DNA of 64,000 nt from Streptomyces piniterrae (GCF_005048155.1 NZ_SUMB01000003.1:186001-250000), one strand, 5' to 3'. Counted from the stretch's first letter, positions 25,573 through 33,768 are shown. The notes: a model not told the origin generated them from the sequence alone. Numbers and translations: made by a program.

Positions 25573-26729
25573 TGCCCATCATCGATCTTCAGCGCCGCAT
25601 GCGTCAGCTCGGCGAGATCCGCATCGGCCACGTCGTCTCCGGCGTGTCCAAGAAGGGGAACACCTACACCCGCCCGGCCAAGCTGAACCACTTCCGTTTC
25701 ACCTCCCCTTCCCGCGAGATCCTCGCCGAAGTTGCGGGGCTGTACGGCGGCGAGGTCAAGCCGTGGACCCCCGCGAACGGCGGCCCGTCGGAGTTCGAGG
25801 TGTACTCGACCACCAACCGGCTCCCCGTCCTCATCCCCCCGCGCGAGGCTGTCTCGCAGTGGTACGAGCTGTACGCCGGATCGAAGTGCCAGCGGCGGTG
25901 TGACGGCGTGACCGAGCACAAGCGTGACCGGCCGTGCATGTGCGACCCGGACAACCGCGAATGCAAGATCACCACCCGCGTGAACGTCATGCTCCGTGAC
26001 GTCCCCGCCCTCGGCCAATGGCTGCTGATCTCCAAGGGCTTCTATGCCGCTGTCACCCTGCCGCCCGCGGCCGAGCTGCTGTCGCAGGCGGGCGGGTACG
26101 TCGCCGGATGGCTCGGTATGGAAGAGAAGTTGGTCCAGCGCGAGGAGGGGCCGGCCCGCTTCATGGTCCCGACCCTCGATGTGGAGATCACCCCGGCCGC
26201 GCTGATGGCCGGGAACATCACCGGCGCCCCGGCTGCCGTCGCCTCCGGCCCGGAGCGCGTCGCTATCACGGGCGGTCGGCCGGACTATGCGGCGCTCGCC
26301 TCGGTTGCGAAGACTCCGGAGGAAGTCCGCGCGCTGTATCAGCAGGCCGTGGACGCCGGGCACATGGACAAGGCGCTTGCGGACACGCTGACTGCGAAGG
26401 CCGCAGCACTCGGCGCGAAGGTGAAGACGCCGGCCCAACAGCAGGCCGTGGAGGTCTCCGACGAGGCTGGTGAGTCCGGCTGGCAGGACGAGCCGCACCA
26501 GGACGGGCCTTTCCCCGACGACGACGGCGCAGTGGACGCCGAGATCGTCTCGGACGACGACACCGACGCGATCTGGTTCCAGATCATCGCCGCCGCCGGT
26601 ACGCACGGCATGACCACCGAGCAGGTCGAGGCCGAGTTCGCCGCCTCAAACGACGGGCTGCACCCCTCGACCGCAAACGCCGACCGGCTCCGCACCTTCC
26701 TCGCCACCCTTAAGGGGGTGCGGGCATGA
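25572..26729 (+). CDS. phiC31 Gp3-like protein (recombination directionality factor family)
   Basis: A 385-residue protein. The N-terminal 220 residues match the Gp3-like family: MPIIDLQRRMRQLGEIRIG start, LNHFRFTSPSREILAEVA, LYGGEVKPW, FEVYSTTNRLPVLIPP and the Cys motif GSKCQRRCDGVTEHKRDRPCMC with a later CKITTR, which looks like a zinc site. phiC31 Gp3 makes its serine integrase excise. The C-terminal 150 residues are extra: acidic, partly disordered, with a helical EEVRALYQQAVDAGHMDKAL (a RuvB/DUF-type VDAGxMD hairpin). No serine integrase is present here, so a role in recombination or replication is more likely. Confidence 0.8.
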   Translation: MPIIDLQRRMRQLGEIRIGHVVSGVSKKGNTYTRPAKLNHFRFTSPSREILAEVAGLYGGEVKPWTPANGGPSEFEVYSTTNRLPVLIPPREAVSQWYELYAGSKCQRRCDGVTEHKRDRPCMCDPDNRECKITTRVNVMLRDVPALGQWLLISKGFYAAVTLPPAAELLSQAGGYVAGWLGMEEKLVQREEGPARFMVPTLDVEITPAALMAGNITGAPAAVASGPERVAITGGRPDYAALASVAKTPEEVRALYQQAVDAGHMDKALADTLTAKAAALGAKVKTPAQQQAVEVSDEAGESGWQDEPHQDGPFPDDDGAVDAEIVSDDDTDAIWFQIIAAAGTHGMTTEQVEAEFAASNDGLHPSTANADRLRTFLATLKGVRA

Positions 26730-27451
26730 CGTGGCACACCGGCCGCCTCGCCGGATTCGACCTCGAAACCACCGGCCCCGACCCCCTCACCGCCCGCATC
26801 GTCACCGCCTGCGTCGTCCAGTGCGGCGGCGGACACCCCACCGAGTCCGCGACATGGCTGACCGACGTGGACGGCGAGGAGATCCCCGCCGAAGCCGCCG
26901 CCATCCACGGCGTCACAACGGGCATCGCCCACACGCAGGGCACCGACCTGCGCGAGGCCGTCGACCAGATCATCGGCGCCCTCTCGCAGGTGGCCCTGTC
27001 CGACGGAATCCCCGTTGTGGCGATGAACGCCCGTTACGACCTCACTGTCCTCGACCGCGAAGCCCGCCGGTACGGCATGACGCCGCTCACCGACCGCCTC
27101 GGCGGGGAGCTGCGAGTGGTCGACCCGTTCGTCATCGACAAGCAAGTGGACCGCTACCGCCGCGGCTCGCGGAAGCTCACCGCGCTGTGCGAGCACTACG
27201 ACGTGCCGATCGGCGACGCGCACCAGGCCGACGCCGACGCCATCGCCGCATGCCGCGTCGCATGGCGGCAGGGCACCCGCTACCCACGGCTGGCCGCCAT
27301 GACACTCGATGAGCTGCACACGGCGCAAATCGGATGGGCCGCAGAGCAGGCCGCGAGCCTTCAGGAGTACTTCCGGAAGAAGGACCCCGCGGCGGTCGTC
27401 GAGGGCGCATGGCCGGTCATCCCGCACCAGACGGGCGGTGACGACCAGTGA
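26726..27451 (+). CDS. DEDDh 3'-5' exonuclease (DnaQ/epsilon-like)
   Basis: A 241-residue RNase T/DnaQ-fold exonuclease. Exo I is GFDLETTGPDP (D12, E14), Exo II lies in VVAMNARYDLTVLDREA, and Exo III is in IGDAHQADADAIAACRVAW with the His of the DEDDh type. The substrate is single-stranded or frayed DNA ends. Its place after the Cas4-like and Gp3-like genes, with a 4-bp overlap, argues for a joint end-processing module. Confidence 0.9.
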   Translation: MTWHTGRLAGFDLETTGPDPLTARIVTACVVQCGGGHPTESATWLTDVDGEEIPAEAAAIHGVTTGIAHTQGTDLREAVDQIIGALSQVALSDGIPVVAMNARYDLTVLDREARRYGMTPLTDRLGGELRVVDPFVIDKQVDRYRRGSRKLTALCEHYDVPIGDAHQADADAIAACRVAWRQGTRYPRLAAMTLDELHTAQIGWAAEQAASLQEYFRKKDPAAVVEGAWPVIPHQTGGDDQ

Positions 27452-27711
27452 GCGACGCCCTGACCCTGATCCTCGGCGGCCTGCTCGGTTTCGCCCTCGT
27501 CGGCCTCATCGCCCTGCCCCGGTACATCGGCGGGCGCCGGCTCGCCGCGGCCAAGGCCGCTCCGTTCCACACGATCGCTGACGGGACGCGGTGGCTGCCC
27601 TGCCACACCACCACATGCGGCCACATGACGACCCGCCACGAGCCGACCGCCGACGGCGCATGGCGCTGCACCGGCCACGGTTGCGGCCACATCACCAAGG
27701 GGGAGCAGTGA
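27448..27711 (+). CDS. Membrane-anchored zinc-ribbon protein
   Basis: 87 residues from a GTG. One N-terminal membrane helix (LTLILGGLLGFALVGLIALP) and a short cytoplasmic part with PCHTTTCGHMT and WRCTGHGCGHI, a C-H-C-H plus C-H-C-H arrangement able to hold zinc. GTGA overlaps on both sides. No known family. Confidence 0.65.
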   Translation: MSDALTLILGGLLGFALVGLIALPRYIGGRRLAAAKAAPFHTIADGTRWLPCHTTTCGHMTTRHEPTADGAWRCTGHGCGHITKGEQ

Positions 27712-28292
27712 CCACACCGGCCCTGTTCAACGCCGCCCCGACCGCCATCACGGCGGCCGGACCCCGGCCCCGCATCATCGGCCTCGACCTCTCCCTCACC
27801 AGCACCGGCGTAGCCCTCCCCGACGGCACCACCTACCGCATCAAGACCCGCGCCGTCGACGCGGACAACCGACTCGTCCTGATCCGCGACAACATCCGCC
27901 GCGCCCTCGCCACCCACCGGCCGCACCTCGCCGTGGTCGAGGACCTGCCCATAACCGCCAACAGCGCAGGCATCACCGGCATGGTCCACGGCATCGTCCG
28001 TGCCGAACTCGCCGACGCCGAGGTACCGCGGGCACTCATCGCCGCCGCCACCCTCAAGGCGTACGCCGCCGACAACGGCCGCGCCGACAAAGCCCAGATG
28101 GCCGCCGCCGCGTACCTCGCGGCCGGCGTCCAGTTTCCCGACGACCCCGGCGGAGATCGGTGTGACGCCTGGTGGCTCCGCGCCGCCGGACACGACTGGT
28201 GGGGCACCCCACTGTTCGACCTCCCCGACGCGCAACGCGCACGGCTCACCAAGGCCAAGTGGCCCGTAGGCGTACCGAGGCTGACCCGATGA
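27708..28292 (+). CDS. RuvC-like Holliday junction resolvase
   Basis: A 194-residue RNase H-fold protein. RIIGLDLSLTSTGVAL carries the first Asp (about D27), LAVVEDLPI the Glu, and the end GGDRCDAWWLRAAG has the last acidic pair. KADKAQM-like lysines (NGRADKAQMAAAAYL) match phage and bacterial RuvC. It would resolve branched replication intermediates before packaging. Confidence 0.85.
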   Translation: MTTPALFNAAPTAITAAGPRPRIIGLDLSLTSTGVALPDGTTYRIKTRAVDADNRLVLIRDNIRRALATHRPHLAVVEDLPITANSAGITGMVHGIVRAELADAEVPRALIAAATLKAYAADNGRADKAQMAAAAYLAAGVQFPDDPGGDRCDAWWLRAAGHDWWGTPLFDLPDAQRARLTKAKWPVGVPRLTR

Positions 28293-28519
28293 CCGGCCGG
28301 CCGCAGCGCATCACCGGCGCCCTCTACGTGGACACGGGCCAGGAAGTACGCAGCGTCCGATGGATCAAACCCCCGCGCGCCCGCTACGAGTGCCTGCTCT
28401 GCCGCACCGTCGAAGGCCCCGTCACCGGCGCCGAGGCCGTCGCGCGGTTCGTCGCCACCATCCGCACCGACCACCCGACCCGATGCACCGCCAACTACAA
28501 GGGAGTGCAAGCCGCATGA
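28289..28519 (+). CDS. Small zinc-finger-like phage protein
   Basis: 76 residues: a short beta-rich part (ITGALYVDTGQEVRSVRWI), then YECLLCRTVEGPVTG and RTDHPTRCTANY. The C-x2-C with a distant H-x4-C makes a plausible single zinc site. The stop overlaps the next start. Confidence 0.62.
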   Translation: MTGRPQRITGALYVDTGQEVRSVRWIKPPRARYECLLCRTVEGPVTGAEAVARFVATIRTDHPTRCTANYKGVQAA

Positions 28520-28812
28520 CCACCATCAAGTTCGACGCCAAGGTACTCGCCGACGTCGAGAAAGCCATCCGCCCCCACGCCGCCGACCTCTTCAACGACC
28601 TCGGCCACCACGTCATGGCCATCGTCGAAATCGCCTCCGTCGAGCGCACCGAGCAGGGCCCCGACGAGGAGAAGGACGACGCCGTAAAGGTCCGCGTCGT
28701 CGGCATCGAGATCGCCGGTGACGAGTTCACCGAGGAGAAGCTCAGGCAGCAGGCACAGACGATGTACCGCCAGCGAACCGCGGGCGGGACGCTCGACTCG
28801 GTGGCCAGCTGA
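28516..28812 (+). CDS. Small acidic phage protein
   Basis: 98 residues with a mixed alpha/beta look: IKFDAKVLADVEKAIRPHAADLFNDLG, then VMAIVEIASVERTEQGPDEEKDDAVKVRVVGIEIA and a helix EEKLRQQAQTMYRQR. No motif is known. Start and stop overlap both neighbours. Confidence 0.62.
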   Translation: MTTIKFDAKVLADVEKAIRPHAADLFNDLGHHVMAIVEIASVERTEQGPDEEKDDAVKVRVVGIEIAGDEFTEEKLRQQAQTMYRQRTAGGTLDSVAS

Positions 28813-29129
28813 TGACCGGGCGCGCGGCAACCGACGGCACCACCCGATGCCCCGGCTGCCGCGCGCCCATCATCCGGCAACTCGTCGGCCAACGCGCCGC
28901 CCTCAACGTCACCGCGGACCTCCAGCCCCTCACCCCCACCGAGCAGGCCGCAGCACGAACCCCCAACCGCCTCATCTGGTGCCTCTACCGGCTCGGCCCC
29001 CATGCCCCGGCACGGCTCCGCTGGATCGACCAGCACCACCCCGCGCGCTGCCCCCACGAGCACGTCGCAGAACACGCCTGCACCGGCCCCCGGCCGGCCC
29101 CCGCGCAGCCCGCAGAAACGCTCTTCTGA
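28812..29129 (+). CDS. Small Cys/His-rich phage protein
   Basis: 105 residues. CPGCRAPI opens a zinc-ribbon-like start and HHPARCPHEHVAEHACTG a His-rich end; ALNVTADLQPLTPTEQAAA lies between. This layout is common in actinophage genes beside the helicase. The end is Pro-rich. Function unknown. Confidence 0.62.
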   Translation: MTGRAATDGTTRCPGCRAPIIRQLVGQRAALNVTADLQPLTPTEQAAARTPNRLIWCLYRLGPHAPARLRWIDQHHPARCPHEHVAEHACTGPRPAPAQPAETLF

Positions 29130-29144
29130 CCGCAAGGAGCCCCC

Positions 29145-30980
29145 GTGGACAACGTCCGCCACCTCGCGCCGTACGACTCGGCGGACCCGGACGGCCTTAC
29201 AGACTCGCAGGCCGAGAACCTTGAGGCCGAACAGTCCGTTCTCGGCGGCTGCATGTACAACCCCCGCAAGATCTCCGAGGCCGCGGGCATCATCCAAGGC
29301 AGCGACTTCTACCGCCCCGCCCACGAAACGATCTGGGACGCGATCCTCCGCCTCCACGCCAGGGGCGAACCCACCGAGGCCGTTGCCCTCTCCATCGAGC
29401 TGGACAAGACCAAGGACCTCAAGCGAGTTGGAGGTAGGGGCTACCTCCACCACCTCTACGAATACGGCGCATCCGACCCCGGGTACTACGCCGAAAAGGT
29501 CCGCCACTTTGCCGACCTTCGCGCCGAGGCCGAGCTAGGCCGCCGCATCGTCCAGCGCGCCACCGCCCCAGACGCTGTCCCCGGCGGAACCACCACGTTC
29601 ATCGACGACTACCTCAAGCGGCAAGCCGAGCGCGCTGCCGGCCGCTCCGGGGATCCGGCAGACGCGCTGCTTGCCGAACTCCTCGACGCAGCCAGCCTCG
29701 ACGCCATGCCCGCTCTCGAACCCCTCGTCGGCGATCTGCTGCACCTTGACTCCCTCGCCCGGATCATCGGCCCGTCCGGGCATATGAAATCGTTCGTGAC
29801 CATCGACCTCGCCGCCCACGTCGGCACCGGCATGAACTGGCACGGCCACCACGTCCGGCAAGGGACCGTCGTCTACCTCGTCGCCGAGGGCGCCCGCGGA
29901 ATCCGCAAGCGCGTCCGCGCGTGGGAGCAGCACTACGGCCTCAAGATGGACAACGTCCTCTTCCTGCCCCGGCCCGTCCAGACCCGAGGCCCGGAGTGGG
30001 ACACCCTGATCGAGGCAATGCGCCGCCTGCAACCGCAGATGATCGTCATCGACACGCAGGCCCGCGTATCCGTCGGTGTCGAGGAGAACAGCAACACCGA
30101 ACTCGGTGTTGTTATAGAGCGCATCGAGGATCTCCGCCGCGCCACCGGCGCATGCGTCCTCGTCATCCACCACACCGGCCACATCGGCGAGCACGGCCGC
30201 GGTGCCTCGGCCGCCAAGGGCGCGTTGCAGTCTGAGCTGCACGTCTCAAAGAAGGGCGACAGCGCCCGAAACATCGTGGTGACGATGAAGGTGGGCAAAC
30301 AGAAAGACGACGAGGAAGGCCGCGATCTTCAATTCGGCCTCAAGGTCATCACCCTCGACGGCGAGGCCAAGCCAGACGGCCGGCCGCTCACATCGGTAGT
30401 GCTGGAGTCCCTCGACGCCCGCCCCACGCCACTCACCTACGGCACCCCCGAATGGCTCGTTGCAGCCCTCGACAAGGCTGCCGTCGACATCAAATGGGGC
30501 GGTCCCCGGGTCATCAAGTGGTGCGCAGAGCAGGGCATCCAGATGCGCAAGGAGAAGATCGAAGAAGCCGTCCGGCTGCGCAAGCGCCGGGGGTCCCTGG
30601 ACGAGGCTCTCGATGTCCGAAATGACCTCCCCCCAAACCTCCCCCACGATCTTGAAACCCCAACTCCCCCCAAAACCGGGGGGACCCCGGGGGAGATAGC
30701 CCAAAACCCCAGGTCAAACATCCCCCCAAACGCCGGGGGAGGTCCGGGGGATGCCCCATCAAAACCTCCCTCCCCCCGCTCCCCCTCTAGGGAGGGGGGA
30801 GGTGTGGGGGAGGACGACGAAAACACCACCCCCACAGCCCCCCTCTGCGCCGTATGCGGCAGGCCCCTCAACACCGACTGGGCAGCCCGCGGATACGACA
30901 CCCACATCGGATGCGACCCCACCACCGGCGGCCACCCCAACACCCCCAAGACCAACCACCCCGACACCGAGGAGCAGTGA
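29145..30980 (+). CDS. Replicative helicase/primase-type ATPase (DnaB-N plus RepA-like)
   Basis: A 611-residue protein. Residues about 20-120 are a DnaB N-terminal domain (NLEAEQSVLGGCMYNPRKI; GSDFYRPAHETIWDAI). The RecA-like ATPase (AAA_25/RepA type) follows, with Walker A GPSGHMKSF and Walker B MIVIDTQ, then VLVIHHTGHIGEHGRGASA. After about residue 420 a wHTH-like helical part (WCAEQGIQMRKEKIEEAVRLRK) leads into a 60-residue Pro/Gly linker and a final CAVCGRPLN...HIGCD zinc motif. The linker DNA is strikingly repetitive (see 30629-30830). GTG start. Confidence 0.87.
   Translation: MDNVRHLAPYDSADPDGLTDSQAENLEAEQSVLGGCMYNPRKISEAAGIIQGSDFYRPAHETIWDAILRLHARGEPTEAVALSIELDKTKDLKRVGGRGYLHHLYEYGASDPGYYAEKVRHFADLRAEAELGRRIVQRATAPDAVPGGTTTFIDDYLKRQAERAAGRSGDPADALLAELLDAASLDAMPALEPLVGDLLHLDSLARIIGPSGHMKSFVTIDLAAHVGTGMNWHGHHVRQGTVVYLVAEGARGIRKRVRAWEQHYGLKMDNVLFLPRPVQTRGPEWDTLIEAMRRLQPQMIVIDTQARVSVGVEENSNTELGVVIERIEDLRRATGACVLVIHHTGHIGEHGRGASAAKGALQSELHVSKKGDSARNIVVTMKVGKQKDDEEGRDLQFGLKVITLDGEAKPDGRPLTSVVLESLDARPTPLTYGTPEWLVAALDKAAVDIKWGGPRVIKWCAEQGIQMRKEKIEEAVRLRKRRGSLDEALDVRNDLPPNLPHDLETPTPPKTGGTPGEIAQNPRSNIPPNAGGGPGDAPSKPPSPRSPSREGGGVGEDDENTTPTAPLCAVCGRPLNTDWAARGYDTHIGCDPTTGGHPNTPKTNHPDTEEQ
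30629..30830. repeat. C/G-run repeats and hairpins in the helicase gene, possible replication origin
   Basis: CCCCCCAAA occurs at 30629, 30666 and 30722; each of the last two is followed by a G run that can fold back (CCCCCC-AAAACC-GGGGGG). A fourth hairpin at about 30768-30803 pairs CCTCCC runs with GGGAGG runs. The region lies in the linker of the replication gene, as the lambda origin lies inside gene O. Origin function is inferred only. Confidence 0.4.
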
Positions 30981-30982
30981 CC

Positions 30983-31528
30983 ATGAACCTCAACCTCCCC
31001 GCGTTCCTCGCCCACGGGACCGCCGCATGCGCCACCGCAGACCCCGAGCTGTTCCACGCCACCACCGGCGCCGACCAGGCCGCCGCCAAGGACATCTGCG
31101 GTGGCTGCCGGCTCCGCCCCGACTGCCTCTCTTGGGCGCTCGACAACGACGAGAGGATCGGCGTTTGGGGCGGCCTCACCGCCAAGGAGCGCGGCCAACT
31201 CAAGCTGAGTGATGGCCGATGGCTGGACGACGAGGGCCGTATCCGGCTTGCCTGCGGTACCGCCGCCGCCCTCACCGGGCATCACCGATACGGCGAGACG
31301 TGCGAGACGTGCACGCAGGCGCAGGCAGACCGTGTTGAGGCCGGCCGCCGGGAGCGTCTCGCCACTGCGCATGCCACGCCCGAGGGCGGTAGCCGTCGCG
31401 GCTACGAGCTGCATCGGATGCTCGATGAGACGCCGTGCGTGCCGTGCAAGCGGGCTGCCTCGGCGGCGGCTCAGGCATCCAAGGCCCGCTGTGCGGCGCG
31501 TGCTGCGCGGTTTGCGGTGGCGTCGTGA
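30983..31528 (+). CDS. WhiB-family iron-sulfur regulator with extra Cys/His modules
   Basis: A 181-residue protein. The Wbl domain is complete: C16, C39, C42, C48 (C-x22-C-x2-C-x5-C, in ACATAD and CGGCRLRPDC) and the GVWGG turn near residue 60. Beyond the usual length of about 90 there are two further modules: GHHRYGETCETC and GYELHRMLDETPCVPC, each His plus C-x2-C. WhiB proteins bind a 4Fe-4S cluster and the sigma-A region 4. Phage copies can interfere with host development or lysogeny genes. The ATG lies 2 bp after the helicase stop. Confidence 0.88.
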   Translation: MNLNLPAFLAHGTAACATADPELFHATTGADQAAAKDICGGCRLRPDCLSWALDNDERIGVWGGLTAKERGQLKLSDGRWLDDEGRIRLACGTAAALTGHHRYGETCETCTQAQADRVEAGRRERLATAHATPEGGSRRGYELHRMLDETPCVPCKRAASAAAQASKARCAARAARFAVAS

Positions 31529-31791
31529 GCGCGCTCATCGCCGCCTCGTTCACTGTCGGGTACTTCCTCGGCCGGCTGCGCCCGTGGGATCGGCTCGACA
31601 CCTGGCTATGGCGCCGGCTCACGTTCGGCGGCCGATGGACGTGCACCCGCCGCGGGCAACTCGGCGTGCTGGCCGTTCACGCCCTCCTACGCCCCGCCGC
31701 CACCGTCCACGCGTGGCGACACCGCAACGACCCCACCACACCCCGCAGCTCGGCCGTACGGGTCGTCGACATCACCACCGAGGAGAACTGA
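31525..31791 (+). CDS. Small phage protein with possible membrane segment
   Basis: 88 residues from a GTG overlapping the WhiB stop. VSALIAASFTVGYFLGRL is a likely signal anchor; RRLTFGGRWTCTRRGQLGVLAVHALLRP follows. Arg-rich. No known family. Its place in the overlapped gene chain supports it. Confidence 0.58.
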   Translation: MSALIAASFTVGYFLGRLRPWDRLDTWLWRRLTFGGRWTCTRRGQLGVLAVHALLRPAATVHAWRHRNDPTTPRSSAVRVVDITTEEN

Positions 31792-31793
31792 CC

Positions 31794-32027
31794 ATGCGAT
31801 TCCAGCTCTTGCATATCTTCCTGCTCGGCACCCTCGTCGGCGCCATCACGACCGGTGCGCTGTGGCTGATCACCGGCCACCTCCCCGAGGTATGGCTCAC
31901 CCTGGTCATCGCCAATCTGGTGGGCGTCGCGGGGGCCAGCGTGCTCCGTGTGCGGCGCGCCCGTGAGCAGCAGCGGTTGCAGCGGGCGTACGACCGGCCC
32001 GCGTTTGGCGAGGAGCACCGACCGTGA
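31794..32027 (+). CDS. Small two-span membrane protein
   Basis: 77 residues with two membrane helices (FLLGTLVGAITTGALWLITG and VWLTLVIANLVGVAGASVL) and a basic C-terminal tail rich in Arg and Gln. The next gene overlaps its stop. Unknown function. Confidence 0.62.
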   Translation: MRFQLLHIFLLGTLVGAITTGALWLITGHLPEVWLTLVIANLVGVAGASVLRVRRAREQQRLQRAYDRPAFGEEHRP

Positions 32028-32776
32028 GCACGGATCCCACCCGCCGCCTCGAACGCCACCTCGACGCCCTCACCCGTCACCTCGACGGGCTGACGACGCA
32101 GGTCAGACGTATCGCCGACGCCATGACAACACCCACCGACGACGCGCCGACGACCGACGACCCGGCCCGGGACTGCCCGGCATGCGACGCAGGCATCCCG
32201 CACGACGCGCATTGCCCGACGCCTGAGACCCACAACTGGGGATGCGGCTGCCCCACGGACCAGGCGCCGCCAGAGCCGTTCGGGTACGAGTACCGCGACG
32301 CCCTCGGCATACTCCTGTCCCGCGCCGCCCGCGGAGTCCTCACCGCCGATGAGGGGCCGCTACTCCGGCACCAGGTCGAGCACCTCATACGCCGCCTCGA
32401 CCAGACCGCCGCCGGCCGCGCGACGTGGAAGGCCAAGGGGGAGGAGATGGAACGCGACCGCGACCAGCACGCCGTCGTACTCGCCGAAGTACTGGCCGTG
32501 TTCTCCCGTGCTGTTGTGGCCGGTGAGATGGCGTTCTACCAGACCGAGAGCCCCATCGATCCTAAGCAGTTCGAGCGGTGGCGCAGCGTCCTCGCGCAGA
32601 CCGTCGAACGGCCGTGGTGGGAGCAGCTCGACGAGATGCGCACCCGCGCCGAGCAGGCTGAGGCCGCCCTCGTTCGCGTGCGCGCCGTGGCCGAGGGCGG
32701 CATGGAGATGCGGGACTACGTCGAGCGCGAAGCCCTGCTCGCCGCCCTCGACGGGTTGGCCGTCGACGGCGGGTAG
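32024..32776 (+). CDS. Coiled-coil phage protein with central Cys/His cluster
   Basis: A 250-residue protein from a GTG. Residues 1-35 form a coiled coil (RLERHLDALTRHLDGLTTQVRRIADAM, in parts). DCPACDAGIPHDAHCPTPETHNWGCGC in the middle can bind zinc. The rest is helical with a second coiled coil (DEMRTRAEQAEAALVRVRAVAE). It ends the first rightward unit and converges with the ribbon-helix-helix gene; a hairpin lies between. No family recognised. Confidence 0.68.
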   Translation: MSTDPTRRLERHLDALTRHLDGLTTQVRRIADAMTTPTDDAPTTDDPARDCPACDAGIPHDAHCPTPETHNWGCGCPTDQAPPEPFGYEYRDALGILLSRAARGVLTADEGPLLRHQVEHLIRRLDQTAAGRATWKAKGEEMERDRDQHAVVLAEVLAVFSRAVVAGEMAFYQTESPIDPKQFERWRSVLAQTVERPWWEQLDEMRTRAEQAEAALVRVRAVAEGGMEMRDYVEREALLAALDGLAVDGG

Positions 32777-32785
32777 ACGCAGGTG

Positions 32786-32818
32786 GACGCCCCGTCAGCC
32801 CTCGACGGGCGGGGCGTC
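32786..32818. terminator. Bidirectional terminator between convergent genes
   Basis: GACGCCCC (32786-32793) pairs with GGGGCGTC (32811-32818); further pairs extend the stem with a small bulge. It overlaps the 3' end of the minus-strand ribbon-helix-helix gene. Confidence 0.5.
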
Positions 32819-32995
32819 GACGGCCGGTGGGTCGGGTCGCTTGGGCAGCTTGGCACCCGGTCGGCGCAGGTACCAGGCCAGCAGTTCCTTGATGGCGGCG
32901 GAGCGGTCACCGCCGGGGGCGCGCGTCTTGAGGTCCCGCCAGTCGTCATCGTCGATGCGCACGGACCTGTGTTGGGTTTTCGGGGCGTTTGGCAT
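32795..32995 (-). CDS. Ribbon-helix-helix (Arc/CopG-type) DNA-binding protein
   Basis: 66 residues. HRSVRIDDDDWRDLKTRAPGG gives the beta strand and first helix, DRSAAIKELLAWYLRRPG the turn and second helix of the ribbon-helix-helix fold. The Pro-rich tail is probably disordered. Its gene faces away from three GGTGTACGTACACC-type palindromes just upstream, shared with the divergent gene at 33131, and two more copies lie before 33847. Autoregulation and control of the two rightward genes are inferred. Confidence 0.8.
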   Translation of the reverse strand: MPNAPKTQHRSVRIDDDDWRDLKTRAPGGDRSAAIKELLAWYLRRPGAKLPKRPDPPAVDAPPVEG

Positions 32996-33011
32996 GGACC
33001 GATGGTAGCGG

Positions 33012-33082
33012 GGTGTACGTACAGGAATCCATATTCAGGACTTGCGGTGTACGTACACCAAGCCTTACGGTGTACGTACACC
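33012..33082. promoter_or_regulatory. Three palindromic operators in the divergent control region
   Basis: GGTGTACGTACACC at 33046-33059 and 33069-33082 (perfect, 23 bp centre to centre) and a degenerate copy ending AGG at 33012-33025, 34 bp further towards the ribbon-helix-helix gene. Ribbon-helix-helix dimers typically bind such short palindromes cooperatively. Confidence 0.8.
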
Positions 33083-33130
33083 GTTTGGGAGAGGTGGGCC
33101 TCACGCCCGCCCTGACAAGAGGGATCACTT

Positions 33131-33727
33131 ATGGCCCGCGTTTCGATCCGGAACTTCCGCCAAGAGGCATTCAGTGCGGCGGTTCGCCAGGTGGCCCGCG
33201 AGTACAGGGAGCGGAAGGAGGCCGAGGCGCGTGAGGCCGAGGCGCGTGAGCAGGCCGAAGCGGCAGCCACCCTGCGGAAGAGCGCCGAGGCGCGCGAGGA
33301 GGCGGCGCGCGAAAGCGTCGAGGCATCCGACACCGACGGGTTCCGCAGCCAGTGGGCGCACGGCCTGTGCGCCCGCGAGGACCGCCTCGCCGCGCGCATC
33401 GCCGAGGACGGCGGAGTCGCCGAGTTCCCCGGCCTGTTCGACCTGGACGGCAACCTCGTCCCCGCCCGACGCGTGCAGGGTCAGTACGGGTGGTCGTGGG
33501 AGCTGCTGCGACAGGGGCGCCGCGCCGGCTGGTTCAACGAGTCCAAGGCCAAGAACGCCGAGACGCGCCGCCGGAACAATGCCGCCAAGGGCTTCTACGT
33601 CGGCACCGTCCGCGCCCCCGCCGAGGCGACTATGCAGGAGAGCGAGGGTCGAACCGTGGCCGTGGTCGCCGAGCGCACCGACGGCGGCTGGTCGCCGGAT
33701 GTCGAGATCGTCGACAGCGGCCAGTAG
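33131..33727 (+). CDS. Phage protein of unknown function with N-terminal coiled coil
   Basis: A 198-residue protein. Residues 15-70 are a long Glu/Ala/Arg coiled coil (YRERKEAEAREAEAREQAEA and on). A folded part follows: FPGLFDLDGNLVPARRVQGQYGWSWELL, then RRNNAAKGFYVGTVRAPAEATMQ and VAVVAERTDGGWSPDVEIVD. No catalytic motif is seen. It is the divergent partner of the ribbon-helix-helix gene and shares its operators, so it is probably made only when that repressor is released. Confidence 0.7.
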   Translation: MARVSIRNFRQEAFSAAVRQVAREYRERKEAEAREAEAREQAEAAATLRKSAEAREEAARESVEASDTDGFRSQWAHGLCAREDRLAARIAEDGGVAEFPGLFDLDGNLVPARRVQGQYGWSWELLRQGRRAGWFNESKAKNAETRRRNNAAKGFYVGTVRAPAEATMQESEGRTVAVVAERTDGGWSPDVEIVDSGQ

Positions 33728-33768
33728 CAGCGACATTCAGTTCAAAGCAAAGCCATCCAGCGACTTGC

